Counted from the stretch's first letter, positions 44,837 through 53,013 are shown. The stretch is 64,000 bases of DNA from CADEED01 sp964444835 (GCA_964444835.1 CAYUIT010000001.1:1-64000); one strand, 5' to 3'. Notes: a model not told the origin generated them from the sequence alone. A program made the numbers and translations.

Positions 44837-45288
44837 CGTGCCTCGAGCGACGGACTAACGACCGCCCCAACACCGCGCGGCGCGGCGGCGGCTGCGTGGC
44901 AGGCGCGTATGAACGCGATCAAGCGGTTCGGGCTGAACTGCTCGGCTGGAAATCCCGGGCGATACGCAAACTGCTCGCGAATCGCCGCTGACACATCGTC
45001 ATCGAGCCGCAGCGCCATCCACTCAGCGGGGAACAAGCGCTCGACCTTCGACGCGTGTTCACGCACGTCGATCGCCTCGTGACGCGGATCGCGCTCGATA
45101 CGCGCATAGCGTTGTGCGAGATGGAACGCGTCGCCCTCCAACACCTGCAAGAACCATCCGTCGAGGAACACCAACGCACCCGTCAGCCCGTCACGCGCAT
45201 TACGGTTATGCGAAGTGCGAATGATGTCGTACGCATCGCGCGCGCCCACATGCTTCGCCGCGCGACTCACATAAACGAGGCGGTCCAT
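44833..45288 (-). CDS. BLUF-domain blue-light sensor protein
   Basis: A 151-aa protein made of one BLUF domain (about residues 1-95) and a short helical C-terminal extension. BLUF proteins bind FAD and respond to blue light. The key flavin-site residues are at the family spacing: Tyr6, Asn30 and Gln48 (in DIIRTSHNRNARDGLTGALVF and GWFLQVLEGD), with Met91 at the usual later position. The ATG at 45288 shares one base with the stop of the upstream GGDEF-EAL gene (TAATG). An effector domain is absent, so a partner is expected; the coupled c-di-GMP enzyme is the obvious candidate, which is inference. Confidence 0.9.
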   Translation of the reverse strand: MDRLVYVSRAAKHVGARDAYDIIRTSHNRNARDGLTGALVFLDGWFLQVLEGDAFHLAQRYARIERDPRHEAIDVREHASKVERLFPAEWMALRLDDDVSAAIREQFAYRPGFPAEQFSPNRLIAFIRACHAAAAAPRGVGAVVSPSLEAR

Positions 45289-47021
45289 TACGCGTGCCTT
45301 TCCGCCGGCGCGGCTTGCTTGGCAAGCAGCGCGTTCACTTCGGTGCCCGGCACCGGTCGACTGAAGAGCCAGCCCTGACCCTCGTGACACCCAGATGCTC
45401 GTAAGGCCTGCAATTGATGCTCTTCCTCGACGCCCTCGGCCGTGGTCACCATCCCGAGTGACCGCCCAAGGCTCGCAATCGTCGTAACGATCGAGGTCGC
45501 CTTGACGCTGCGTGTCACGTCATTGACGAATGCACGATCGATCTTGATCCGATCGAACGGGAACGCGTTCAGTGTCGTGAGCGAGGAGAAACCCGTGCCG
45601 AAATCGTCCATCGCCACCTTGACCCCTTGCTCACGCAACGCGGTGAGGATGGCGATGGCGTGCGCCGAATCGTGCAGCATCGCCGATTCGGTGATCTCGA
45701 CCTCGAGTCGATCGGGCGGCAGGTTGGCAGCCGCGAGTGCGCTCATCACGTCTTCGTACAAGGTTCCTTGGCGAAATTGCACGGGCGATACGTTCACGGC
45801 CACGCGCACCGGTACGCTCCATTGGCTCGCTGCGTGACACGCCTCCGCGAGCACCCAGCGGCCGATCGGCACGATGAGCCCGGTGTCTTCCGCGAACGGG
45901 ATGAACTCGAGCGGCGGAACCAACCCACGCACCGGATGCTGCCAGCGCAGCAGCGCCTCAAAGCCTGTAATGCGCCCATCATCGATGCCGATCTGCGGCT
46001 GATAGACGAGCCTGAACTCGCCGCGTTCGAGTGCGTTCGACAGATCGATCTCGAGCTCCCGGCGCTTCTGCGCATCGGCGTCCATCACTGGCTCGAAATA
46101 GCGCAGGGTGCCGCGTCCTTCCGACTTCGCTTGGTGCAGCGCCAGGGTCGCTCGCTGCTGCAGCTTTTCGGGCTCGTCGCCATCAAACGGCGCGATCGCT
46201 GCGCCTACGCTCACACCGATGTGAGCGACGTGACGACCGACCCGGTATGGCTCGGACAGCACGTCGATGACGCGGCGTGCAAGTGCGGTCGAACCGCCCG
46301 GTTGCGCCACACCTAACTGCATGATGGCAAACTCGTCGCCACCGACACGCGCTACCCAATCGGTTTCGCGCACGCAATTGCGCAGGCGCCGCGCCACTTC
46401 CAACAAAATCGCGTCGCCGACCGCCTGGCCGTACGCTTCGTTGATCGGTTTGAACCGATCCAGGTCGAGAATGAGTAAAGCGAAATCGCCTTTAGTCCCC
46501 GGCAAAGCTAGGTTCTGTGCTAACAACTCACGCAAACGCCGCCGATTGGGTAACTGCGTGAGGCCGTCACGCCACTCCAGCTCGGCTGCGCGCGCGTCCG
46601 CCATTCGTTGGACTGTCACGTCTTCGTGCAGCGCCACATGCTCGCCGCCAGCCAAGCGCTGCGACGTCACTGCGATCACACGGCCATCGAGCGTGCGCCA
46701 CTCAGAGCGCACCGCATCGAGGCGCATGTCCTCTTCGCTGCGATAGTTACGCTGATCACCTTCGTCGAGGCCGGCGGCGTGCGCGACGATTTCGTGAAAT
46801 GGCGTGCCGGCGCGCAGCAACTCGGGCGGCAGATTCCACAGCTCCGCGAATTTACGATTCGCAAGTTGCAACCGATCGTCAGCGTCGAAGATCGACAGAC
46901 CTTGCGGTAAGCGCTCGAGTGCGACGCGCAATAACGAGCTTTCAGCTGCGAGCAACAAGTGCGCTGCAGCGGCTTCTGTCAACTCGACCGGGGTTTTCTC
47001 GGCAAGCGTCTGCGACGGCAT
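45288..47021 (-). CDS. PAS-GGDEF-EAL c-di-GMP protein
   Basis: A 577-aa soluble protein with no membrane helix. A PAS-like domain (about residues 30-145, LPQGLSIFDADDRLQLANRKFAELW read in parts) is followed by GGDEF (motif at 227-231, VARVGGDEFAI) and EAL (EAL at 355-357 in GFEALLRWQHP, with MDDFGTGFSSL). The RxxD inhibitory site before GGDEF is present (RETD). Both catalytic motifs look intact. It ends in a TAATG overlap with the BLUF gene, so the two are made together. The start lacks a clear ribosome binding site. Confidence 0.92.
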   Translation of the reverse strand: MPSQTLAEKTPVELTEAAAAHLLLAAESSLLRVALERLPQGLSIFDADDRLQLANRKFAELWNLPPELLRAGTPFHEIVAHAAGLDEGDQRNYRSEEDMRLDAVRSEWRTLDGRVIAVTSQRLAGGEHVALHEDVTVQRMADARAAELEWRDGLTQLPNRRRLRELLAQNLALPGTKGDFALLILDLDRFKPINEAYGQAVGDAILLEVARRLRNCVRETDWVARVGGDEFAIMQLGVAQPGGSTALARRVIDVLSEPYRVGRHVAHIGVSVGAAIAPFDGDEPEKLQQRATLALHQAKSEGRGTLRYFEPVMDADAQKRRELEIDLSNALERGEFRLVYQPQIGIDDGRITGFEALLRWQHPVRGLVPPLEFIPFAEDTGLIVPIGRWVLAEACHAASQWSVPVRVAVNVSPVQFRQGTLYEDVMSALAAANLPPDRLEVEITESAMLHDSAHAIAILTALREQGVKVAMDDFGTGFSSLTTLNAFPFDRIKIDRAFVNDVTRSVKATSIVTTIASLGRSLGMVTTAEGVEEEHQLQALRASGCHEGQGWLFSRPVPGTEVNALLAKQAAPAERHA

Positions 47022-47127
47022 GGCGTACAGGACTGAGGTTACCGAGTCGGGGTATCGGCCGAGCCTGAGCGGCTTTGAGCGACGCAGCGCTGTCGGCGTG
47101 TGCGCTCGCTCACACTTCGGCGGGCTG

Positions 47128-47153
47128 CTTGAAAGTCACGCCGCCTGCCCCCA
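47128..47153 (+). promoter_or_regulatory. possible sigma-32 promoter of ssrA
   Basis: CTTGAA (47128-47133) is followed after 14 bases by CCCCCAGA (CCCCCA at 47148-47153), the same layout as at grpE and ftsH. The start would fall near 47163, about 20 bases before mature tmRNA, which suits 5' processing by RNase P. TATGCT at 47162-47167 lacks a partner -35. Confidence 0.5.
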
Positions 47154-47183
47154 GAAAGGGCTATGCTTGCAACACACCTATAC

Positions 47184-47537
47184 GGGGGCGACCGGTTTCG
47201 ACGTGGGTTACGAACCGTAAGAGGCGTACCGAGGCGCATGGCCCTCGTTAATCACTGTGCAAACTCTAGTTGCCAACGACGACAACTACGCACTAGCTGC
47301 CTAATACCGGCAGTTGCCCCCTGACCAGTCTGTGCCTATGCAACTGAACCAGGGGTCGCGCTCATAGGATCGCGGCACCGTGTGCGACGGGCGGTGCCGT
47401 TAAGAGTCACCTTCGCTGGTCGGGCGTCTTCCCTGCTCCTCGGGTAGCGCACGGCGAGAACCAAAGAGCGAGCTACGTACGTAGATTCTTGCGTCTAGGA
47501 CTTGCGGACGCGGGTTCAATTCCCGCCGCCTCCACCA
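47184..47537 (+). ncRNA. ssrA: tmRNA (SsrA)
   Basis: A 354-nt one-piece tmRNA that rescues stalled ribosomes with SmpB. The 5' end GGGGGCGACC pairs with the 3' GCCGCCTCC before ACCA to form the tRNA-like acceptor, and GGTTCAATTCC near 47512 is the T loop. The tag reading frame is 47272-47304 and encodes ANDDNYALAA followed by TAA, with the usual YALAA degradation signal. The encoded CCA ends at 47537. Confidence 0.95.
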
Positions 47538-47548
47538 TCTCGCAAGCT

Positions 47549-47572
47549 CGCGGGTGTCACTCGACACCCGCG
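47549..47572 (+). terminator. hairpin between ssrA and aguB
   Basis: A perfect 10-bp stem, CGCGGGTGTC / GACACCCGCG, with a 4-nt loop starts 11 bases after the tmRNA and ends just before the convergent amidase stop. No T run follows on either side, so it may act as a processing barrier or a factor-assisted terminator for both genes. Confidence 0.6.
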
Positions 47573-47579
47573 GCGCCTG

Positions 47580-48503
47580 CTAACGACCACCGCCGTCGTA
47601 AGTCGTCAGCGCCCCATACAACTCTGGACGTCGGTCGCGAAACACGAACCAGTTGTTACGCATTTCCTCGAGCGCTGCGAGATCGAACGTGGCGGTCAGC
47701 ACCGCATCGCCCTCCTCCGCGGCCTCCGCCACTTTCGCGCCGGTCGAGTCGGCGATGAACGACGAACCGTAAAAGCGAATGTACAAGTTGTTAGGATCCT
47801 GCAGCGCCCGCTCCGTGCCATAGCGGTTCGACGCAATGAGCGGCGTAAGGTTTGCGGCAGCGTGCCCTTGCTGGGTGCGCTGCCAATGGTCGCGCGAGTT
47901 GACAGGCTGGGCCGGCGGCGGCTCGCTGCCGATCGCTGTCGGATAGAACAGCAACTCCGCACCCATCAACGCCATCGCACGCGCGCACTCTGGGAACCAT
48001 TGGTCCCAGCAGATACCGACACCGATGCGCGCAAAGCGCGTGTCCCACACCTTAAATCCGGTATCGCCTGGGCTGAAGTAGTTCTTCTCTTGATACCCGG
48101 GTCCATTGGGGATGTGCGCCTTGCGATAGATGCCGAGGTTGGTGCCGTCCGCATCTAGAATCGCAATCGAATTGAAGAATGCGTTGTTGGCGCGCTCGAA
48201 GAAGCTGATGGGTAGCACCACGCCGAGCTCACGTGCGAGCGGCGCGAAATGCCGAATCGCGACGTTGTCGGCCACGCGCGTCGCGAGCTGCAAGTGCCGC
48301 GAGTCTTGCTCGATGCAGAAGTACGGCGTCTCAAACAGCTCTTGAATGAGAATGATGTTAGCGCCGCGCCGCGCCGCCTCGCGAACCAGCCGCTCGGCAC
48401 GCGCAATGTTGTCGCGGACATCCCAAGTACAGGCGAACTGGGTCGCTGCGACCGTGACATTGCGAACCGGGCGCCGCAAATGCGGCGGCAAGGGTGAACT
48501 CAT
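47580..48503 (-). CDS. aguB: N-carbamoylputrescine amidase
   Basis: A 307-aa carbon-nitrogen hydrolase (nitrilase superfamily) expected to convert N-carbamoylputrescine to putrescine, CO2 and ammonia. The Glu-Lys-Cys triad is visible: Glu in LIQELFETPYFC, Lys in YRKAHIPNGPGYQEKNYF and Cys165 in GVGICWDQWFPE. Those flanking sequences match AguB closely. The usual partner aguA (agmatine deiminase) is not in the window. A GTG-type start closer to the domain (VRNVTVAATQF) is possible. Confidence 0.88.
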   Translation of the reverse strand: MSSPLPPHLRRPVRNVTVAATQFACTWDVRDNIARAERLVREAARRGANIILIQELFETPYFCIEQDSRHLQLATRVADNVAIRHFAPLARELGVVLPISFFERANNAFFNSIAILDADGTNLGIYRKAHIPNGPGYQEKNYFSPGDTGFKVWDTRFARIGVGICWDQWFPECARAMALMGAELLFYPTAIGSEPPPAQPVNSRDHWQRTQQGHAAANLTPLIASNRYGTERALQDPNNLYIRFYGSSFIADSTGAKVAEAAEEGDAVLTATFDLAALEEMRNNWFVFRDRRPELYGALTTYDGGGR

Positions 48504-48575
48504 TGCAAACTACCTGCTGCTCATCCGGGGGCGCCATCTTCTCAGCACCGCCGCCAGATGCAAAGCGCTGCGGCG

Positions 48576-49292
48576 CTAGTGCAGCGTTCGCGGGCTGCCG
48601 GGCTCGTCTTCAGGAAACAGGGTCTGGTCGAGCGCGGCGACGTAAGTATTGACATCGACGGCCCCGGGCACGAGCACGCGTCGATCGAACAACAAGTTGG
48701 GCACCGATTGCACGCCGAAGCCGCGCAGGCGTTGCTCCTCGCGCTCGAGCGCATCGTCGCCCTGATCCGCCGCGACAAACTCCGCAATCAAAGTCGGCGA
48801 CAAGCCTTCGCGCGTCGCGAGATCGACGAGTACGTCGATGCGACCGATATCGGCCGCTGCCACGAAGTACGCCCGAAAGATGGCCGACGCGATTTCGGCT
48901 TGCTTGCCTTCACGTTCCGCGAGCAGCGTCAAGCGATGCGCGCGCGACGTATCGGGCACCGCATCGAGCTTGTCGAAATGAAACTCGATGCCGAGGCTAC
49001 GTCCCGCATCGGCCAAGCTGCGCTCGGCGAATTCTGCGGTAATGCCTTGCGGCAAGCGCTCGGTCAAATACTCGCGAAAGCGCTTGGGCCCGGCAGGCGC
49101 GGCGTTGCGCTCATGACGCACGAGTCGAAACGGATGCCAACGCAGGCGCGGTCGCACCTCGCCTTGCAGATGTGCCAACGCGCGATCGAGCTGTAGCAGC
49201 CCTAACCACGACCACGGGCAGGTGAAGTCCGCGACAAGATCGATGTCGAGGTGACGCAGCGGCGAGGCTTTGAGGGGAACGAGCGCATTCAT
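48576..49292 (-). CDS. DsbA-family thioredoxin-like protein (FrnE-like)
   Basis: A 238-aa protein of the DsbA/2-hydroxychromene-2-carboxylate isomerase superfamily. The N-terminal thioredoxin strand leads to DFTCPWSWLG, where FrnE proteins have CPWC. Only the first cysteine of the CxxC pair is kept, so a disulfide oxidase role is unlikely and a glutathione-dependent isomerase-like role is possible. The cis-Pro loop is in FGVQSVPNLLFD. There is no signal peptide. The ATG at 49292 is used; a GTG two codons earlier is in frame. The gene lies between a Gfo/Idh oxidoreductase and aguB. Function not known. Confidence 0.75.
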   Translation of the reverse strand: MNALVPLKASPLRHLDIDLVADFTCPWSWLGLLQLDRALAHLQGEVRPRLRWHPFRLVRHERNAAPAGPKRFREYLTERLPQGITAEFAERSLADAGRSLGIEFHFDKLDAVPDTSRAHRLTLLAEREGKQAEIASAIFRAYFVAAADIGRIDVLVDLATREGLSPTLIAEFVAADQGDDALEREEQRLRGFGVQSVPNLLFDRRVLVPGAVDVNTYVAALDQTLFPEDEPGSPRTLH

Positions 49293-49325
49293 ACCCACTG
49301 GAAATGGGATGACCCACGACGATTT

Positions 49326-50288
49326 TCAAGGGCCCGATGCGCGCTCCCGCGAACCCGCCTGCACTTGCTGCGTGATTCGCACGGCGGTCTCGAGCGCGCG
49401 CAAGCCGTCTTCGCCGCTGACGACGGGAGGACGCCCAGCGCGGATACACTCCAAGAAAGATTCGATCTCTGCCTTGAGCGCATCGCCTTGCTCGAAGTTT
49501 GCCTCCTCGATCGATACCGGCAACTGCCCTGCTTGCGGCGGCTCGTTGCGTTTGCGTATCAGCGTGAGGATCTTCTGCTGCAAGTCGATCGATAGGTATG
49601 CGGCGTCTTCGAATAAACGCAGTTTGCGTTCGGTCTTCAAACTCACACGACTCGCCGTCGCATTGGCAACGCAACCGTTGGCGAAGCGAATGCGGGCATT
49701 CGCAATGTCGATCTCGTCGGAAAACACACGACTGCCGATCGCGTCGATCGACTCGATCTCACTGCGCACGATGCTCTGAATGAGATCGATATCGTGGATC
49801 ATCAAGTCGAGCACAACATTCACATCGGTGCCGCGCTCTTTATAGGGCGCGAGGCGCTGGCACTCGATGAATCGCGGGACACCCAAATGCGGCTCAGCTG
49901 CGAGCAACGCGGCATTGAAGCGCTCAAGATGACCGACTTGCAGCACCCGCCCGGCCTCGCGCGCGGTTGCAATCAAGGCGCGCGCTTGCTCGGGGGTCTC
50001 CGTGATCGGCTTCTCGACGAGCACGTGCGCACCCGCCCGCAAGAACGCGTCGGCCACCGCAAAATGTGCTGGCGTGGGCGTCACAACGCTCACTGCATCG
50101 ACATTTCCCAGCAGCTCCCGGTAGTCCGCGACCGCACGCGTGCGTAACTCCGCAGCTACCTTGTCGCGCGCCTCCGCGCGTGCATCCACCACTGCGACGA
50201 GTTCGCTGCCAGCAACTTGCGCGTACTTCTGCGCGTGAAAGCGGCCGAGATACCCCACACCGACGACGGCGGTACGCAACGTTTGCAT
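49326..50288 (-). CDS. Gfo/Idh/MocA family oxidoreductase
   Basis: A 320-aa NAD(P)-dependent oxidoreductase. The Rossmann motif VVGVGYLGRFHAQKYA is at the N-terminus, the EKPIT active-site segment is near residue 93, and LDLMIHDIDLI carries the conserved histidine and aspartates. The N-terminus resembles the sugar-nucleotide 3-dehydrogenase GnnA of lipid A synthesis in some bacteria, but no gnnB or lpx gene is nearby, so the substrate is left open. Its start codon lies only eight bases from that of the divergent small membrane protein. Confidence 0.85.
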   Translation of the reverse strand: MQTLRTAVVGVGYLGRFHAQKYAQVAGSELVAVVDARAEARDKVAAELRTRAVADYRELLGNVDAVSVVTPTPAHFAVADAFLRAGAHVLVEKPITETPEQARALIATAREAGRVLQVGHLERFNAALLAAEPHLGVPRFIECQRLAPYKERGTDVNVVLDLMIHDIDLIQSIVRSEIESIDAIGSRVFSDEIDIANARIRFANGCVANATASRVSLKTERKLRLFEDAAYLSIDLQQKILTLIRKRNEPPQAGQLPVSIEEANFEQGDALKAEIESFLECIRAGRPPVVSGEDGLRALETAVRITQQVQAGSRERASGP

Positions 50289-50296
50289 ACGCTATT

Positions 50297-50653
50297 ATGA
50301 CTCCCCTATTCGCGCCTGCGGCAACGCCGCAAGGCTTTTTGCGGGAGTCGTGGCCGTTGATGCAGGGAATTCTGAAGCTCAAGGACGCTTACTGGGCGCA
50401 AACCGGGATCAAGTTCGAACTCTCGACTTTCGCACTGGCTCTTGGCGTGGGTTTGTTCGTGCTACCGATCTGCATCTGGATTGCCGGACGCGCCACGCTC
50501 GGCAGCTACGCTAACGGCGGACCGTTCGCGTTGTACGCCGATTACTTCATCGGGCTTGCCAAAGGCGGCCTCAGCTATTGGATGGCCGTACTGGGCCCAT
50601 ACTTTTTCCTCAGCCTCGCGCGGTTGATGCGCTTGCTGTGGCGGCGCACGTAA
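50297..50653 (+). CDS. unknown small membrane protein
   Basis: I do not recognise this protein of up to 118 aa. It has two likely membrane helices (about residues 45-65 and 88-108), joined by a short loop with YADYFIGLAKGG, and a basic end (RLMRLLWRRT). The ATG at 50297 lacks a ribosome binding site, and a TATTAT that could be a -10 element overlaps it. The in-frame ATG at 50360 (MQGILKLKDAYW), with GGGAG 12 bases upstream, would give 97 aa and may be the real start. Confidence 0.6.
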   Translation: MTPLFAPAATPQGFLRESWPLMQGILKLKDAYWAQTGIKFELSTFALALGVGLFVLPICIWIAGRATLGSYANGGPFALYADYFIGLAKGGLSYWMAVLGPYFFLSLARLMRLLWRRT

Positions 50654-50682
50654 CGCCTTACGTCAAACCACTCCCGCTGTGA

Positions 50683-50698
50683 TGTGACTGACGTCACA
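50683..50698 (+). promoter_or_regulatory. CRP-family binding site (TGTGA-N6-TCACA)
   Basis: TGTGA (50683-50687), six bases, TCACA (50694-50698): a perfect match to the CRP/Vfr/Clp palindrome, flanked by A residues on the right. It lies about 100 bases before the 68-aa gene and 30 bases after the small membrane protein stop. No clear -10 element is visible downstream. A 7-bp stem, GTGTCGC/GCGACAC (50718-50743), follows. Confidence 0.55.
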
Positions 50699-50798
50699 AA
50701 ACCAGGGCAAAAACATCGTGTCGCTGCCGCCGTTTTGCGACACTTTCCCCCGAGCGCACCTCGACGTGTGCCAGCGAAGAATACAGGGGATTTAAGCC

Positions 50799-51005
50799 AT
50801 GACCGACTCGCCCAAAGGGCAGCGTAATGCTGCCGCGCAACGCCGCGCCCGCAGTGCATCCGTCGACGACCTTGAGGCCACTGGGGTCAACGAGTTTCGC
50901 TTCATCGACCTCGGTGAAGTCGCGCTCAGCCAAGAGAAGACCGGCTTCGACCCGTACAACAGCACGCACGGCAAACCCAACATCGACGCCTGGAAGCGCC
51001 GCTGA
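50799..51005 (+). CDS. unknown 68-aa hydrophilic protein
   Basis: A 68-aa charged protein that I do not recognise, without signal peptide or membrane helix. The N-terminal half is basic (GQRNAAAQRRARSAS); the second half has VNEFRFIDLGEVALSQ and ends with IDAWKRR. AGGGGA lies at good distance before the ATG, and a perfect CRP-type site lies about 100 bases upstream, which support a real, regulated gene. It converges on the M28 peptidase gene. Confidence 0.6.
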   Translation: MTDSPKGQRNAAAQRRARSASVDDLEATGVNEFRFIDLGEVALSQEKTGFDPYNSTHGKPNIDAWKRR

Positions 51006-51019
51006 TCCGTCGCACCGCG

Positions 51020-52693
51020 CTAGCGCGCCATCGTCGCCAAACTCCGATCGCGAATCGCGCGGAACTCGTTGTCCGGATTCCAATTCGGCCATGAACGCTC
51101 GTTGGCGAGTTGCGAGCCCACGGCAAACAACAAATTGAGATCCTCGACGGATCCACGCCAATCCATACCGGGCTCATAGTTGTCGGTCACTTTGTGATAG
51201 CGCTGCGCGGTGTAGTCGACCTCCTTCTGCAGGCCCCACGCCTCGCCTTTCTCGCGATCGTCGACACCGAGCTTGATATAGAGCGCCGGCACACCGCGCT
51301 TGGCGAAGTTGAAATGGTCCGAGCGGTAGAACGCGCCTTTTTCGGGAGTCGTTTCAGGCCGCACGACGCGATCTTGGCGCTTGGCGGCTGCCTCCAGGTA
51401 ACGCTCCAGCTCCGACGCACCATGGCCCACGACGACCACGTCTTTCTTTGGGCCGCCGTCGAACATCGCATCCATGTTGATCGCCGCAACCGTTTGCGTC
51501 AGCGGCACGAGCGGATTGTCGACATAGTAGGCCGAGCCTAACAACCCAGACTCCTCGAGTGTCACGGCCAGAAACAATACCGAGCGCTCGGGGCGCTTCC
51601 CTCGCGCAAACGCCTGCGCGAGCACTAACAACCCTGCGGTACCGGTGGCATTGTCGATGGCACCGTTGAACGTGACGTCCCCCGACTTGCCGAACGTGCG
51701 CCCCAGGTGATCCCAATGGCCCATATACACGACGTACTCGTTGGGCCGCTTGGCGCCAGGCAGGACGGCCGCGACGTTCCACGAACTGGCGCGCCGAATT
51801 CCGTTGCGCACTTGCGCCGACGCTTTTGTCGCCAGTAACTCTGGCTTGAAGCCACGCTGATTGGCACGCAGTTTCGCCGCTGCATAGGTCGTACCGTTCG
51901 CCGCGAACAGCTTCTCCGCGGCAGCTTGGGTGATCCAGCCCTCGATCGCGACCCGGCCGGCGTTGCCATCGGCCGTGGCTTGGTCGAGTTGCGGACCTGT
52001 CCAGCTATTCACGACGGTCTCCCAACCATATGCGGCGGGCACCGTATCGTGCACGATCAATGCACCGGCAGCGCCACGTCGCGCGGCCTCTTCAAACTTG
52101 TAAGTCCAGCGACCGTAGTACGTCATCGCTCGGCCGCGAAAGAGGTTGGGGTCGCCAATTTCGAATCCCGGGTCGTTGACGAGGATGACGGCTGTCTTGC
52201 CGCGCATGTCGACTCCCGCGTAGTCGTCCCAGCCATACTCGGGCGCAGTGACGCCGTAACCGACGAACACGAGATCGCTCGCTTCGATTTTCGATTCCGG
52301 AACGACGCGTTTCGTCCAGATGACCATGTCCTCGGCGTAACCCAGAGTGTCCGTCGACGCGGCGTGTGTGAAGGTAAGCGCAGCGTCCGAAGCGGCCGTG
52401 ATCTCGACCATCGGCACGGACTGCAAGTAGCTGTCCCCTCGCACGGGCACAAGACCCAGGCGTTTGAACTCGTTGCTCAAGTACTCGAGGGTCTTCGCCT
52501 CGCCTGCCGTGCCTGGCTTGCGACCCTCGAACTCGTCACTCGCAAGCGTCGCAACATGCCGATCGAACAAAGCCGCGTCGACGGGCGCTGGCAGCGGCCC
52601 GGTGGCACTCGTTGCACACGCCACCAACATCGCGGGAACTGCAACCGCAAACCAGCGCTCCAACCGTTTCATGCGAAAGCCTTTCATCGTCAT
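51020..52693 (-). CDS. M28-family zinc peptidase, lipoprotein
   Basis: A 557-aa exported peptidase. After MKRLERW, a hydrophobic segment ends in LVAC, a lipobox, so it is probably anchored in the outer membrane facing the periplasm. A PA domain (about residues 150-270) lies before the catalytic M28 domain. Zinc ligands are recognisable: His and Asp in YMGHWDHLG and GAIDNATGTAG, Glu-Glu in LEESGLLGS, Asp in NMDAMFDGG and His in RSDHFNF. The ATG at 52693 overlaps the stop of the upstream small gene (ATGA); the ATG at 52672, with AAAGG before it, is an alternative. The substrate peptide is unknown. Confidence 0.88.
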   Translation of the reverse strand: MTMKGFRMKRLERWFAVAVPAMLVACATSATGPLPAPVDAALFDRHVATLASDEFEGRKPGTAGEAKTLEYLSNEFKRLGLVPVRGDSYLQSVPMVEITAASDAALTFTHAASTDTLGYAEDMVIWTKRVVPESKIEASDLVFVGYGVTAPEYGWDDYAGVDMRGKTAVILVNDPGFEIGDPNLFRGRAMTYYGRWTYKFEEAARRGAAGALIVHDTVPAAYGWETVVNSWTGPQLDQATADGNAGRVAIEGWITQAAAEKLFAANGTTYAAAKLRANQRGFKPELLATKASAQVRNGIRRASSWNVAAVLPGAKRPNEYVVYMGHWDHLGRTFGKSGDVTFNGAIDNATGTAGLLVLAQAFARGKRPERSVLFLAVTLEESGLLGSAYYVDNPLVPLTQTVAAINMDAMFDGGPKKDVVVVGHGASELERYLEAAAKRQDRVVRPETTPEKGAFYRSDHFNFAKRGVPALYIKLGVDDREKGEAWGLQKEVDYTAQRYHKVTDNYEPGMDWRGSVEDLNLLFAVGSQLANERSWPNWNPDNEFRAIRDRSLATMAR

Positions 52694-53013
52694 ACCGTCT
52701 TTGGCCAGTACAGCCAGGTCGTTAAACAGAGTAGCGCAACCAGCGCAGCGTGCGGACCGAAGCGCCAGCGGCGACTGCGCAACTCGCCATAAAAACTCAA
52801 TGCCGACACCGCGGCGAGCGACAACGTCAGGAGCGTCGCTGTGATCAGCGCCGCTTGCTCCCCGGCCCAGCGATCGCGCGCCTCTGGAAGCAGCAGCAAT
52901 ACGATGAACGTCAGCACCAGGCCTAGGGCAATTGAGACCGTCGACCCCATCACGATTCCGATCAATACTGCCAACGGACGCACAACCGCGGTTCCTCTCG
53001 CAATCGATAACAC
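52690..53013 (-). CDS. unknown small integral membrane protein
   Basis: A 107-aa hydrophobic protein with three predicted membrane helices (about residues 12-40, 53-73 and 86-104) and a basic loop (GELRSRRWRFGPH). I do not recognise it. It starts with a GTG and ends in an ATGA overlap with the M28 peptidase gene, so the two probably form an operon. It is divergent from prc, with 66 bases between. Confidence 0.65.
   Translation of the reverse strand: MLSIARGTAVVRPLAVLIGIVMGSTVSIALGLVLTFIVLLLLPEARDRWAGEQAALITATLLTLSLAAVSALSFYGELRSRRWRFGPHAALVALLCLTTWLYWPKTV

Noticed and set aside
49326..50288. Naming the Gfo/Idh protein gnnA
   Set aside because: Only the N-terminal motif is reminiscent; no gnnB or lpx genes are near, so the name is not justified.
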